Positions 16,720 to 26,779 of a stretch of DNA of 64,000 bases are shown piece after piece. The position numbers and the translations under genes are program-made. Numbering within the stretch: the first letter of the stretch is position 1; the number at the start of each line of letters is the position of its first letter. The stretch is from Bryopsis sp. KO-2023 (lineage: Eukaryota > Chlorophyta > Ulvophyceae > Bryopsidales > Bryopsidaceae), in contig BSYQ01000007.1 of assembly GCA_030272585.1 (NCBI GenBank), positions 1 to 64,000 on the forward strand. The letters are read 5' to 3'. Below the pieces are notes generated by a model, which worked only from the letters and a program-made list of their open reading frames with translations, made no database searches and was not told the origin of the DNA.

Positions 16720-19371
16720 ATGGCTGACCGTGAACACGCATTGGCAGTGCGCGAGCCTCAAGTTGAAGAGCCAGGGATTGAACCTGAGTTCGATGAGGAA
16801 TTGCCTGACGCACCCAATGTTGTGTATCAACAAATAAACGTCCAGAACATCCACAATGTCCAGCAAGCAGCTGTCGACATAGACATGGGAGCTGATGCGG
16901 AAGCCTTAAGAGAGGATGTGGATGCGGTCCATGACCGTGTGGACGATTTAGCCCACGGGCTAAGGGGTCACCTGCAGCAAGTTGACCAGACACTGGGGCA
17001 GAGGCTAGCCCATACTGAGGCCTCTGTGTCGAACCAACTGGCTGGCGCATCAGAGGTGATCGGGCAGGCGCTGGAAACACAGCACCAGCATGCGCAACAG
17101 GTTGAGGCCACACAGCATGCGGTGGTGTCGCAACAGCAGAAGCTGGATTCAGTAGCGGCTCAACATAGTCGATACGAGCAGAGGCTATTACGCCAAGATA
17201 TCGACCATAGGAAAGAAAGAGCCGAGATCAAAGCTTCTGTGGATGCAATAACGAGGAGAATGGATGCCGCAGACATTCTAGCGGACTCTCGTTTTGCTGA
17301 CCTAAAAGAAGCAACTGAAGCATCAGCACTTCAGTTAAAACAACTCTCCGAGTTATCCCTTGTTCAAGGGCGGAGAATTGAAGGCTTATTAGGAACTGTT
17401 GCGGATTCCAACGAAAAAGTCGAACGGACTCTAGAATTGTTTCGGGAGTCCTTGCACAAACAAGGTGCTGAGGTGAAGCGTTTGCAGAGCTCAAGAGTAG
17501 CAATTCAAAAAGATTTGATTGCCTTGGAGAAAAAGGCATCCAAAACCTGGGATCAGCAGCAAGATGCAGCTGATGTGGTTGCCTTAAGATTATCTGGCCT
17601 GGAACGAAGCATGGAGGATGTGAGTGGCGGAAGTCAGAGTGCCCAAAGTGGAAGTGATGCTCGTGCAGTATCACCAGAGCGTGAAGAATCAACTTCCCCT
17701 GAGCCTGAGGACTCAGCCTTTGGGATGCCGCTGCCGAAGAAATCAGTAAAGCAGTTGGCTGCATCATGGCCGCCACTGGACCAGAGCTTCGCGGTAGGAA
17801 TGGTTGGGGCAGGAACCTCAACAATACCGGCTCCTCCAGCAGTACAGGTCGAGGAGGGTGAAATTGTTGCTGCAGAAGCACCACCATGCACTGCAGTGGA
17901 CAGCGCACCAGACGCTGATTTCACATTCCCTCAATTGATACCTCCAAGTACAAGAGCTCAGCCTGGAGTACGCATCTCAGAACCCGACTCTGCCGATGGA
18001 TCACGTAGACCCACACGAACTAACCCAAGAGTTCTCTCCTCAGCAGAAGTGTTATATCAAATTGACCTTGAGCGTGCTAAGGCACAGGTCAGAGAAGAGA
18101 AAGGAAAAGAACCCATGCAGATCCCCACACGTACTGGAAGATTGGGACTTGGGTTAAGTGCTTTGGGAGCAAGGGTAGAAAATAATCCCTTTGCTGCACT
18201 TGGTTCATATGAGTCTACTGGTGGACCCAGTCGAGTTCCTCGCATGCGAGGTAACTTTGGAGACCCTGGTGATGACGACCCAGATGATGATGGCGGTGAT
18301 GATTACCGCGACAGACGAAACCGCCCACCTTCCCGCATTCCAGGTGCGCCTGATGGCGGAGGAGGTGGTGGCGGCGGTGGAGATGGTGGAGGCGGTGGAC
18401 CTCCCGGTGGACCTCCTGGTGGAGGTGGAGGTGGAGGTGGCGCTGGACCAGCAGGGCCAGGACCTCCTAGGCAAGGACAGTGGTTGCCTAGCACCGTCAA
18501 GTTGCAAATGCCTCGCGCATTTAACGGAAGTGGAGAACCAAAAGCCCGTAAATGGCAAGTGCTCATGACGCGGTACTTGAGAACCTGCGGAGTGCATGAA
18601 GCACAGTGGCAATCGATTATGGCCACTAACCTTTATGGGGCTGCCTCGGATTGGTTAACGATGCAAGAGTTGAAAATTCACCGAGGTGAAAGACCACCCT
18701 TCCGTGACTGGATGGACTTCATGGATGGCTTAGCTACAGCTTTCGAATTCTCTAGTGATCGAGATGAAGCGTGGCGTGACCTCCACAAACTCAAGCAGAC
18801 TGGAACCGTGAAACAGTTCGTTAAAGAGTTTCAGCGGTTAGTCTTGAGGATTCCAGACCTCGAAGAGGATCACCAGTATTTGCTCTTCGTGGATGGACTT
18901 AAGAGTGAAGTTCAGAAGTTAGTCGCTGCAACGGTACCTCGAGATGTCGAGGCTGCCATCATATCCGCCGAACGATTGGAAGCCCTTGGAGTTGGAACAC
19001 AAGGCCAAGGAGGGCAAACCAATCAGAAAAAGAAAGGAGTCTGGCGTGGTGGAAGAAAGAAGAAAGGCCAGAATCAGGGTCAGCAGCAGCAGAACCCTAC
19101 ACCACCAGCCCAAGCACCACCACAAGCTGCCGCAGGAGTGCAACAGCAGCAGCAACAGCAACAAGGACGAGGAGGAGGACGTGGTGGTGGTGGACGTGGA
19201 CGCGGTGGTGGTAACCGTGGAAGAGGACAAGCCAATCAGGGAAGACAGAACCCCCAGGGGGGAGGGGGATATCATTGTTATCTTTGTGGAAAGAAGGGTC
19301 ATCCTGTGAGGCAATGTCCTAGATTGGAGGAGGTGAAAAACCTCCCCGATGTAAAAAAAATGTTAAACTGA
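16720..19371 (+). CDS. gag: gypsy Gag polyprotein
   Basis: 883 aa from ATG 16720. An unusually long N-terminal extension (about residues 1-310) is predicted coiled coil with heptad-like Leu/Val and many Gln, Glu and Arg. An acidic Ser-rich segment, then a Gly-Pro run (about 545-585), lead to the retrotransposon Gag (capsid-like) domain (about 590-755, with W, Y and L landmarks such as AASDWL and VKQFVKEFQRLV). A Gln/Gly/Arg-rich basic tract precedes one CCHC zinc knuckle, CYLCGKKGHPVRQC (about 853-866). It forms the particle and binds element RNA. The frame ends at TGA 19369-19371, just after a slippery site leading into pol. The N-terminal coiled coil makes it longer than typical Ty3-type Gag (about 300-500 aa). 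Confidence 0.93.
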   Translation: MADREHALAVREPQVEEPGIEPEFDEELPDAPNVVYQQINVQNIHNVQQAAVDIDMGADAEALREDVDAVHDRVDDLAHGLRGHLQQVDQTLGQRLAHTEASVSNQLAGASEVIGQALETQHQHAQQVEATQHAVVSQQQKLDSVAAQHSRYEQRLLRQDIDHRKERAEIKASVDAITRRMDAADILADSRFADLKEATEASALQLKQLSELSLVQGRRIEGLLGTVADSNEKVERTLELFRESLHKQGAEVKRLQSSRVAIQKDLIALEKKASKTWDQQQDAADVVALRLSGLERSMEDVSGGSQSAQSGSDARAVSPEREESTSPEPEDSAFGMPLPKKSVKQLAASWPPLDQSFAVGMVGAGTSTIPAPPAVQVEEGEIVAAEAPPCTAVDSAPDADFTFPQLIPPSTRAQPGVRISEPDSADGSRRPTRTNPRVLSSAEVLYQIDLERAKAQVREEKGKEPMQIPTRTGRLGLGLSALGARVENNPFAALGSYESTGGPSRVPRMRGNFGDPGDDDPDDDGGDDYRDRRNRPPSRIPGAPDGGGGGGGGGDGGGGGPPGGPPGGGGGGGGAGPAGPGPPRQGQWLPSTVKLQMPRAFNGSGEPKARKWQVLMTRYLRTCGVHEAQWQSIMATNLYGAASDWLTMQELKIHRGERPPFRDWMDFMDGLATAFEFSSDRDEAWRDLHKLKQTGTVKQFVKEFQRLVLRIPDLEEDHQYLLFVDGLKSEVQKLVAATVPRDVEAAIISAERLEALGVGTQGQGGQTNQKKKGVWRGGRKKKGQNQGQQQQNPTPPAQAPPQAAAGVQQQQQQQQGRGGGRGGGGRGRGGGNRGRGQANQGRQNPQGGGGYHCYLCGKKGHPVRQCPRLEEVKNLPDVKKMLN
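19353..19371 (+). promoter_or_regulatory. Predicted -1 ribosomal frameshift site between gag and pol
   Basis: Heptamer A_AAA_AAA at 19353-19359 in the gag reading phase, 9 nt before the gag TGA. The -1 frame from that point is exactly the pol frame, which is open without a stop through to 23369. This matches the X_XXY_YYZ rule for -1 slippage. A downstream pseudoknot was not checked. Confidence 0.78.
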
Positions 19372-22300
19372 CCGCCAGGCAGGAAACTGCTTCGTCTGAG
19401 CCTGGCCGACGCAAACGTCGTAAGCGAAACAGAGTTCGTAGGCGGCGTAGGAAGCATAGATCAAAAGTAGGTGCCTCGAAAAAGGTTAAAAGTACTCACA
19501 GCGGAAAACCTGGGGCGCGGACTAGTACACCGCGTGAAGAGAGAACAGAGACACTCTCCACATCTACCCAATCGGCACATGACAACTGCGATTGGAAAAA
19601 TGAACAGAAGGAAAGCACACCGGATGAGATGGACGCGCCTCATGCGTCATCTGCATCTCTTCCCTCTGTTAGTGAATCTGTGGGCTCATTGGAGTCGCAG
19701 AGTAGTCTACAGGAGTCCCTGCCTGCAGACGTAGACGATAGTGGGTCAGAAACAACCCAGCGGTCTACCACAGAGCGAGTTAATGTGTCAGAAGTTCGAT
19801 CAACTTCGTCAACCAAGGGTGACACATGCCCTCTGTTAAAAATTCAAGAAGTGCCTGTGAGAGGGTACGAAGTAAAAGCACGGATCAAGACCACGGACCT
19901 TTATGCATTCATTGATTGTGGAAGTACCGCAAACTATATCAATGATAAGGTAGCGCGTGATCTCGGGTTGTCGATTACACCAAGCTCAAAGAGAGCAATG
20001 TTGGCAAACGGAGATATTAAAGAACTGGCTGGCAGCTGTAACAACCTCCGAGTAAAGATAGGAGGGCTGAAGTGCACAATGAAAGCGGATCTGTTCCCAG
20101 ACCTTGGTTATGACCTAATATTGGGCATGCCTTGGTTGCAGAAAGAAAACCCCCGCATAGACTTTCAGCAAAATGAGATTTCAGTTTGCAAAAACAGCCA
20201 AGTGTTTCATCTCCCGTTGCGTCATCCAACCCAAGAGAGTATTGAACCTGAACGAAAAGTACAGTCGATACTGCAAGAAGTGCCAGTGACTGAGTGTTCA
20301 GCTAAACGAATGATGCGTCATCTCAAAACAGAGACAGCATTCATGGTTGTAGTGCAAGAATCTGAAGAGAAAGCTTTAGGCCAACATGAATTGCCTGACG
20401 CAATAGAGCGAACACAGCCATTCAACACTGAGGATGAGATTGGTAAACTTATTCGTTCAGACACCCCTGCCGAAATTAAAAAGGTGGTAGAAACACACCG
20501 TGGTGTGTTCCCTCGTGATTTACCCCCAGGGATCCCTCCGAAGAGAAAAGGTCATGAATTTAAGATAGACCTGGAGGATCCAACACCTATCCATCGTCCA
20601 ATATACAAGCTTTCACCAGCAGAGCTGGATGAAGTGAAAGCACAAGTGGACTACCTTCTGGAACAGAAGAAAATCAAACCATCCGAGTCCCCTTGGGGCG
20701 CGCCAATCCTGTTTGTACCGAAAAAGGATGGAGGCTTAAGGATGTGTGTGGATTACAGGTGGATCAATAAGGTGACGGTGAAAAACCGGTATCCTTTACC
20801 CCTGCCAGAAGAATTGATGGATAGAGTGTTCAAAGCCAAAGTGTTCTCAAAGTTAGATCTGCGATCAGGCTACTGGCAATTTCCAGTAAGGCCATCTGAT
20901 ACAGATAAAACAGCGTTCCGCACGAGATACGGTCACTTTGAGTTTTTGGTAGCGCCTTTTGGGCTAACCAATTGCCCAGCGCAATTCCAAACTCTAGTGC
21001 AAGACCTACTCACAGAGTTTTTAGATGATTTTGTTGTTGTCTTTATCGATGACATACTCATCTTCTCTGAAAACATGGAACAACATGCCGAACACTTAGA
21101 GAAAGTCCTGTCGCGACTAGCAGAATATCAGCTTTTTGCTAAGGCAAGTAAAAGTGAGCTGGCTGTCGCAACAGTAGACTATCTTGGCTACCGCATTAGC
21201 GGAAGTGGGTTAAAACCACAGGAACAAAAAGTGAAGGCAGTGAAGGAGTGGAAGGAACTACAGAGTGTTAGTGATGTACGTAGTTTCCTTGGAATGGTTT
21301 CATACTACAGGAAATTCATTCCCCAGTTTGCACATGTTGCTGGACCACTCCATGACTTAGTGAAAAAAGACCATCCCTGGAGATGGGGACAGGTTGAGCG
21401 TGGCGCATTCAATGAACTGAAAAAGCGTTTAAGTCAAGCTCCCGTCCTTATTTTTCCAGATGCGTCACTGCCTTACACTGTGATCACTGATGCGTCGAAT
21501 GAGGCCATCGGTGCCGTGTTAACACAGGATCACGGAGAGGGGCTACAGCCAATAGCTTACCTCTCACGTAGATTCAAGCCTGCCGAGCTTAACTATGCAC
21601 CATACGACAAAGAGTTGTGTGCAATATGTTATGCGATGGTGCAGTGGAGACATTATCTAGAAGGTTGTGCGGGTGGAGTAACAGTGTTCACTGACCACCA
21701 ACCTCTGACGCATATTCTGTCGCAGAGGAACCTTTCTAGAACCCAAGCAAGATGGCTTGAGGCGGGGTACCTGACTTCGATCAACCCCAAGATCTCCTAT
21801 ATCAAAGGCAAGGCTAATGTGTTAGCAGATGCTCTCTCCCGCAGTGTTCCTAAGCCCGTGGAAACTGCGATGAACATTTCCACTTGGCACGTGCATCAAG
21901 CAAGCCAAGACGAGTGGAAACAAGCCCTCCAAGCTGATAACTCCTTGGTGAAGATATTGCGGAAGCTTGAGAGTGGCGAGGAAGTTGAGGGATATTTCCT
22001 CAGAGAGGGAATACTCTGGACGGTCCCAAAGAGAGGATTAGTCGAGAAAGTGGTGGTTCCTAAAGGCCAGCGCAATAAGATTATGAAGGAGTGCCATGAG
22101 ACACCTTCAGCAGGCCATACAGGACCAGCGCGAACAGGAGAAATCCTAGCGCGGCGATATTGGTGGAAGGGGTGGATGAATGAGTTGAAGGCATTTGTGC
22201 GCGAATGCCCTGTGTGCCAACAAATAAAGGCTGACACACAGAAGCCTATGGGCTTACTTCAACCCCTGCCAATACCTGAGCGGAAGTGGGAGCAGATTAC

Positions 22301-23369
22301 CACTGACTTGGTGACAGATCTACCAGCATCCAATGGGTTTAGTGCTGTAGCTGTCTTTGTCGATAGACTTACCAAGTTTGTGCATTTCGCCCCATGTACG
22401 AAAGAAATTACCGCTACAGGATACGCCCAACTTTTTATCGAACATGTTTACCGCAACCATGGCCTACCTAAAGTGATTGTGTCTGATAGAGACCCTCGCT
22501 TTACCAGCAAGTTCTGGCAGACGCTTTTTAAAGCTCTGGGTACAGAGATTCGTATGAGTACAGCTTACCACCCTCAAACGGATGGGCAGAGTGAGGTTAC
22601 CATACGTACTCTGGAAAATTTCCTGAGGCCATATGCTGAGAGGTATCCCCATAAGTGGGTTGAGTATTTACCTACAGCAGAGTTTGCAGCAAACAATGCA
22701 GTGAATGCGAGTACAGGGTTCGCACCTGCATACTTGATGTATGGGTACCATCCAGAAACACCAAACATTGGTGGGACGGCAACGCAATTTCAGGTGGAAG
22801 CAGTTAAGACTATGGTAGCACGGATGGCACAGGACTTAGATACCGCAAAAGCATATTACTCTAGAGCACAACACAGAATGTGTGTGAGTGCAAACAAAAA
22901 GAGGAAAGATATTGCTTTTGAGAAAGGGGATAAAGTCCTGATAAAAAGCCGTTTTATTCCGTTGGCTGCTTTGAACAAAGTGAGTCCCAAACTGCGCCGT
23001 CGATTTGTGGGTCCCTTTGAAATTGTGGAGAAAATATCAAAGGTGGCTTACAGAGTTCAACTTCCGGAAACATGGCTCATTCACCCAGTGTTTCATGTTT
23101 CTAAGTTCAAGCGTTATCACGCCTCGAGTGATAACAGCAGGCAGATACAACCTCCAGAAGGAGAGTTGATTGGTAGCGAAGTAGAGTATGAGGTCGAAAA
23201 TATCCTAAGGGCTAGAGGTAAACGCAATCGTGAATACCTAGTGCTGTGGAAAGGATACGATCTACTTGACGCTACTTGGGAACCTGAAGCTAATCTGGTT
23301 AACGCACCAGATATACTTCGCGCATTTAAAGAGAAAGAAAGAAAAGAGTTGCAGAAAGGAAGAGAATAG
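19359..23369 (+). CDS. pol: gypsy Pol polyprotein (protease, RT, RNase H, integrase, chromodomain)
   Basis: The frame is open from the slippery site. The first ATG is at 19629 (1246 aa from there), but a Gag-Pol fusion by -1 frameshift is more likely. The segment 19359-19628 is very basic (Arg/Lys runs). From 19629: retropepsin-type FIDCGSTANYI (Asp about 96); RT with VPKKDGGLRMCVDYR, FSKLDLRSGYWQ and FIDDILIFS (about 470); RNase H TDASNEAIGAVL (about 619); integrase HHCC zinc finger ending CPVCQQIK (about 860); integrase core with Asp in TTDLVTDLP and VSDRDPRFTS and Glu in TDGQSEV. A C-terminal chromodomain, EYLVLWKGYDLLDATWEPE (about 1200-1230), is the mark of chromoviruses, which target heterochromatin. 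Stop TAG ends the frame. All catalytic motifs look intact. Confidence 0.95.
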   Translation, partial: NVKLTARQETASSEPGRRKRRKRNRVRRRRRKHRSKVGASKKVKSTHSGKPGARTSTPREERTETLSTSTQSAHDNCDWKNEQKESTPDEMDAPHASSASLPSVSESVGSLESQSSLQESLPADVDDSGSETTQRSTTERVNVSEVRSTSSTKGDTCPLLKIQEVPVRGYEVKARIKTTDLYAFIDCGSTANYINDKVARDLGLSITPSSKRAMLANGDIKELAGSCNNLRVKIGGLKCTMKADLFPDLGYDLILGMPWLQKENPRIDFQQNEISVCKNSQVFHLPLRHPTQESIEPERKVQSILQEVPVTECSAKRMMRHLKTETAFMVVVQESEEKALGQHELPDAIERTQPFNTEDEIGKLIRSDTPAEIKKVVETHRGVFPRDLPPGIPPKRKGHEFKIDLEDPTPIHRPIYKLSPAELDEVKAQVDYLLEQKKIKPSESPWGAPILFVPKKDGGLRMCVDYRWINKVTVKNRYPLPLPEELMDRVFKAKVFSKLDLRSGYWQFPVRPSDTDKTAFRTRYGHFEFLVAPFGLTNCPAQFQTLVQDLLTEFLDDFVVVFIDDILIFSENMEQHAEHLEKVLSRLAEYQLFAKASKSELAVATVDYLGYRISGSGLKPQEQKVKAVKEWKELQSVSDVRSFLGMVSYYRKFIPQFAHVAGPLHDLVKKDHPWRWGQVERGAFNELKKRLSQAPVLIFPDASLPYTVITDASNEAIGAVLTQDHGEGLQPIAYLSRRFKPAELNYAPYDKELCAICYAMVQWRHYLEGCAGGVTVFTDHQPLTHILSQRNLSRTQARWLEAGYLTSINPKISYIKGKANVLADALSRSVPKPVETAMNISTWHVHQASQDEWKQALQADNSLVKILRKLESGEEVEGYFLREGILWTVPKRGLVEKVVVPKGQRNKIMKECHETPSAGHTGPARTGEILARRYWWKGWMNELKAFVRECPVCQQIKADTQKPMGLLQPLPIPERKWEQITTDLVTDLPASNGFSAVAVFVDRLTKFVHFAPCTKEITATGYAQLFIEHVYRNHGLPKVIVSDRDPRFTSKFWQTLFKALGTEIRMSTAYHPQTDGQSEVTIRTLENFLRPYAERYPHKWVEYLPTAEFAANNAVNASTGFAPAYLMYGYHPETPNIGGTATQFQVEAVKTMVARMAQDLDTAKAYYSRAQHRMCVSANKKRKDIAFEKGDKVLIKSRFIPLAALNKVSPKLRRRFVGPFEIVEKISKVAYRVQLPETWLIHPVFHVSKFKRYHASSDNSRQIQPPEGELIGSEVEYEVENILRARGKRNREYLVLWKGYDLLDATWEPEANLVNAPDILRAFKEKERKELQKGRE

Positions 23370-23867
23370 GGAAGCAGAGTGTTTGATGGCTAAGGTGGAA
23401 CTCCTTATAGCAAGGGGGCGCGAAAAAGGATACCTTAGACAAACTCTGTCGACTTCCAAACCAACTCTTTATCTTTAATGCGTTAGGTGCCTAAGTTATT
23501 TGGCTGGCGCAGTAAGTGTAGCTTCAGTAGTACTTTAGAAACCGGGCAAACGATGTCACATTCGAGATAGTGTGGTTGTTCCGAGAAAACCCCTATCAAG
23601 TGACGTGTTGAGGTGGTCTTGACGAGACTCCAACCGAGCGAAACGTTGGTGTCTCACCCCAATAACCCAACATACGCCCCCCCCGCAAAAAGTGGGCGCC
23701 CACGCACACCAAAACACAAAGAAAAACAAAAACACAAAAACACAAACACAAAACTCACCCACTCCCATACCCACACCCAACTGTCTTGGACCTGTCTCTT
23801 GCTCTGACGTCTCTGACAGCTGCTGCACGCACACACTTGGTCGACGATAACTCCTTTTCCCTCCTCC

Positions 23868-26154
23868 TTAACGCTGTTCCTGCGCTTGCGCTTGCTGGAT
23901 AGCACGCTGCTCCTGCGCATGCGCTTGCTGCACTGCACGATACCGGACACAGGGATCAAATGCGGCAGCCACCCTCTTGGACTTTAGGAATGGCAGATCC
24001 CTTGTGATGCCGGACACCTTGAGCTGCCGCTTCACACACATGTTGCAGTGTGGCAACTTCTCGTGCTCAGCCGGGAACGGAGGGATTTCTTCAAACGTCG
24101 AGCGTGTCAGCTTCAACATATGGGCAGGTAGAGAGAATGGGGAGACGGTGGCGATGGACTTGTTGTCCACTTCCGCGACTTTTTGGACCGCCGTGACGAT
24201 GCACCCCAGCATCGAGTATGCCAACCAATGAGCATCACACACGAGGTGATACCCACAAGGAAGGACGGAATACTTCTTCTGCGTCAGCCGCTGAGCACTT
24301 GCTTGCATTGGGCTTCTCCCGCACCAAATGCACATGGGCAACTCGTGAAAGTGCCGGTTGCCGCGGTAATTTTGCAAGGCTCGGTCCCTGGGGTTAGTAT
24401 ATTGGACCTTCGGCCATTTCTCTGACGCAGTGATGGGGTTGCAAGCCTCCTCGATATCCTCCCGTGACAGGTTCACTTCGCTGGGTGCAGCATCCACTTT
24501 GTCCTGAGCAGCCGCCCTTAGTCTTCTGAGCTTAACCTTTTCTCGGAAAGCCCGAAGTGCTGCTTCTGTTGGAGCTAACTCCAACGGTGGATGAACCGCA
24601 CGCTGAACCTCTGTCACCTGGCTTGGCCCTTCATCATTCCTTATTTCCCCGTCCTCCAGTTCAGAACTAGGACCTTCGAGCCTAGGAGGTGGACTGCCGA
24701 AGTCAATTTCTTCGTTAAAATCCAAGTCCAAAAGCTCCTCCTCTCTCATGTCGAATAAGTCCTCCCCCGGTGCTATTGCGGTAGCCTCATCTCCGGGAGT
24801 CTGAACTGTTGGCGCTGGTTGTGAGGGTGCTGGAGTCTTTAATGCGGCAGCCTTTAACTTGAGTAACAAGTTGGCTCTTGCTGCATCTCCAGGCATACGA
24901 TCCCTCGGTGGCTCACCACCTTCATCGTCACCGTCCTCTCGCCTTCTCTTTCCGTGTGGATCTTCATCCCTACACGGCGAGCTTGGGCGTTTGTTTTTCC
25001 CTTTCCCCTTGCCCTTGCTTGAGCCTCCCGCATCATCGTCCTTGGACGGTTCCAGATCAAGTGTTGCGTTTGACAACAGAACTTGGACTTGGCGATCCAG
25101 TTCTTCGCGTACCCGTGGTGCTGGTACCGCCGGGTTCAAACGCAGCATCTTGTCCGTTGTTTCGCTCTGCACTTGAAGTTTTTCAGAGCCGTCTCTGAGG
25201 GACTCTCCCAGCAAATCGATCTGCAGCTCTTGTTCTGCCAATTCCTTCTTAAGGTTGTTGGCTGCTGCACTCCACGCGGTTGCTACAGCTCGCTGCAGCG
25301 TTTCCTCTACCGCGGTAAATCGATCCACTATTCCCCCGAGAGCTTGTTTACGGAGGTCATTCTCACGATGGTTAGCCATCATGTGAGATTGGAACCTTTG
25401 CTTTTTCAGCTTCATGGCTTCCAATTTTTCTTCCAAGACCTTGGTCTTGTCCTCCGCTTCTTTCTTTTCCGCCTCCGCCTTATCCTTGGCTTTCTCCGCT
25501 GCCTCCTTCGCAGCCTCAGCTGCTTTCGTCCGGTCACTCAACTCTGCGAGCTGCCGGGTTAAGGCCTCATTGTTCTGCAGCACCTCCTCTGCGGTCGTAA
25601 CAAAGTGCTGCAGCTCCTCTTCTTTTTGAGCTACCTCCGCTTCCAGTGATAGGACTTTACGGTTACGGTCACCGTAACCGTACCGTAACGCCGTAACCGG
25701 ACCGTAACCGGAGTACAATTTTCGTCGGAAAATCGTACTTTTACGGCCGTAACCGTAGCTCCGTACCGCTCCGTACCGCTCCGTACCGGACCGTAATGAC
25801 CGTAACGGCCGTACCAACCGTAAACCGTAGAAAGTGACCCCCGCGGGGTCCCGCGATTCCAAAGGAACCCAGGGGGATTCGAACCTGCGACCCTACAGAC
25901 TGCAGCCTAACGCTTTAGCACTGAACCACACTACTTCACGATGATTTAGGGCCTGCCGTAGCTATACCGTACCTGTTCCGTACCGTAAAAACAGCATATT
26001 ACTCCGGTTACGGTACGGAATTACGGCCGTAGTACGGTGACCGTAACCCGACCGTAACCGGACCGGACCGGAGCCGGACCAAAAAATCGGCCCAAGTCCT
26101 ATCTCTGTCCGCTTCCAACCTCGCAATAATTGCGGCGGGTGTATCGGCAGCCAT
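23868..26154 (-). CDS. Antisense ORF in the gypsy 3' region, coiled coil plus Cys/His cluster, interrupted by an insertion
   Basis: The likely original start is the - strand ATG at 26154 (MAADTPAAIIARLEADRDR). A 454-bp element (25649-26102) interrupts it, and removing 454 bp restores the frame (454 = 3x151+1, matching the frame offset). The downstream part is open from 25862 to 23868 through the insert. It contains a Lys/Glu/Ala-rich coiled coil, a nuclear-signal-like basic run (KGKGKGKNKRPSS), an acidic middle, and a Cys/His cluster (CIWC, then CGYHLVC, then CNMC) that could bind zinc in RING-like fashion. Antisense genes between pol and the 3' LTR are known in some large plant gypsy elements; their role is unclear. 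I do not recognise the family. Confidence 0.6.
25649..26102. mobile_element. Small inserted element built of CCGTAACCG words with a tRNA-Cys-like core
   Basis: About 454 bp bounded by 9-10 bp inverted ends (ATAGGACTT/AAGTCCTAT). Both flanks are dense with CCGTAACCG, CGGTTACGG and CCGTACCG words. The core (about 25862-25945, - strand) has B-box GGTTCGAATCC (reverse complement 25875-25885), an A-box-like tgtggttcagtgctaaagcg, and a CTGCAG anticodon-region segment resembling tRNA-Cys(GCA). No target duplication is obvious, so the exact ends are uncertain. Its layout parallels the GATCGG elements. Confidence 0.6.
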
Positions 26155-26354
26155 TATGTTCGTCGGAAAGAAAGAAATAACAACGGTTTGTGCGTCTTTA
26201 GACTTTTTTTCACTCAGGAGCTCGCTCCGTTTACACAAACACTAGGGCAAAATGGTTCGAGGGCTGCGCTTATAAGGCTGGGTGACTCGTACACTTTCCT
26301 CGTTGGGTTATTGGGGCCGGTCCACCAACGTCTCGTATCGTGTATCATTACGTA

Positions 26355-26774
26355 TGTTAGTCTTTTAGCGCTATACGAGGTAGTTTGGGATAGAGCCGAG
26401 GGTGGCTGACGCATGTGGGTTCGCGAGTAAGACAGATTAGACCCAGAGTTTGGGGCATGCGTCAGCGTACTACACTTAGGGGTACTTAAGAGGCCCACTC
26501 GTTGTTTTGACGTTCACTTTATTTTGTAAGAACTCGGGATTCGTGGGATTGGTGTGTTCCCGCTTGTGTGTGTGTTTGTGTGTGTGTGTGTTAAGTGTTT
26601 GCCTGACGCAATCACTTCCCAACCCAAGTGCTCTAGTAGCGTTCACAACCGCGCTAGCTAGAGAGTTGTCTAAACCAACAAACCCCACAAGTATACTTGC
26701 GTTAGCCAGCAAGTTATCACGAATCCAACCAACACAGCCGACCACTATTGCGTCACCCACAAGCTTCACTATCA
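26355..26774 (+). repeat. 3' LTR
   Basis: 420 bp identical to 16155-16574. The bases just upstream (gtatcattacgta) contain no purine run, so the polypurine tract normally found there is not evident. Confidence 0.97.
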
Positions 26775-26779
26775 AGGGA

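Larger units (their letters stand above)
16155..26774 (+). mobile_element. Ty3/gypsy LTR retrotransposon with chromodomain (chromovirus type)
   Basis: 10,620 bp with identical 420-bp LTRs (offset exactly 10,200) that begin TG and end CA. The 5-bp target duplication AGGGA is at 16150-16154 and 26775-26779. Order: 5' LTR, primer site, gag, -1 frameshift site, pol (protease, RT, RNase H, integrase, chromodomain), a 3-kb 3' region with an antisense ORF, 3' LTR. Identical LTRs and open gag and pol frames mark a very young insertion. It sits in LINE ORF2. A smaller element at 25649-26102 has in turn inserted into it. Confidence 0.96.
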
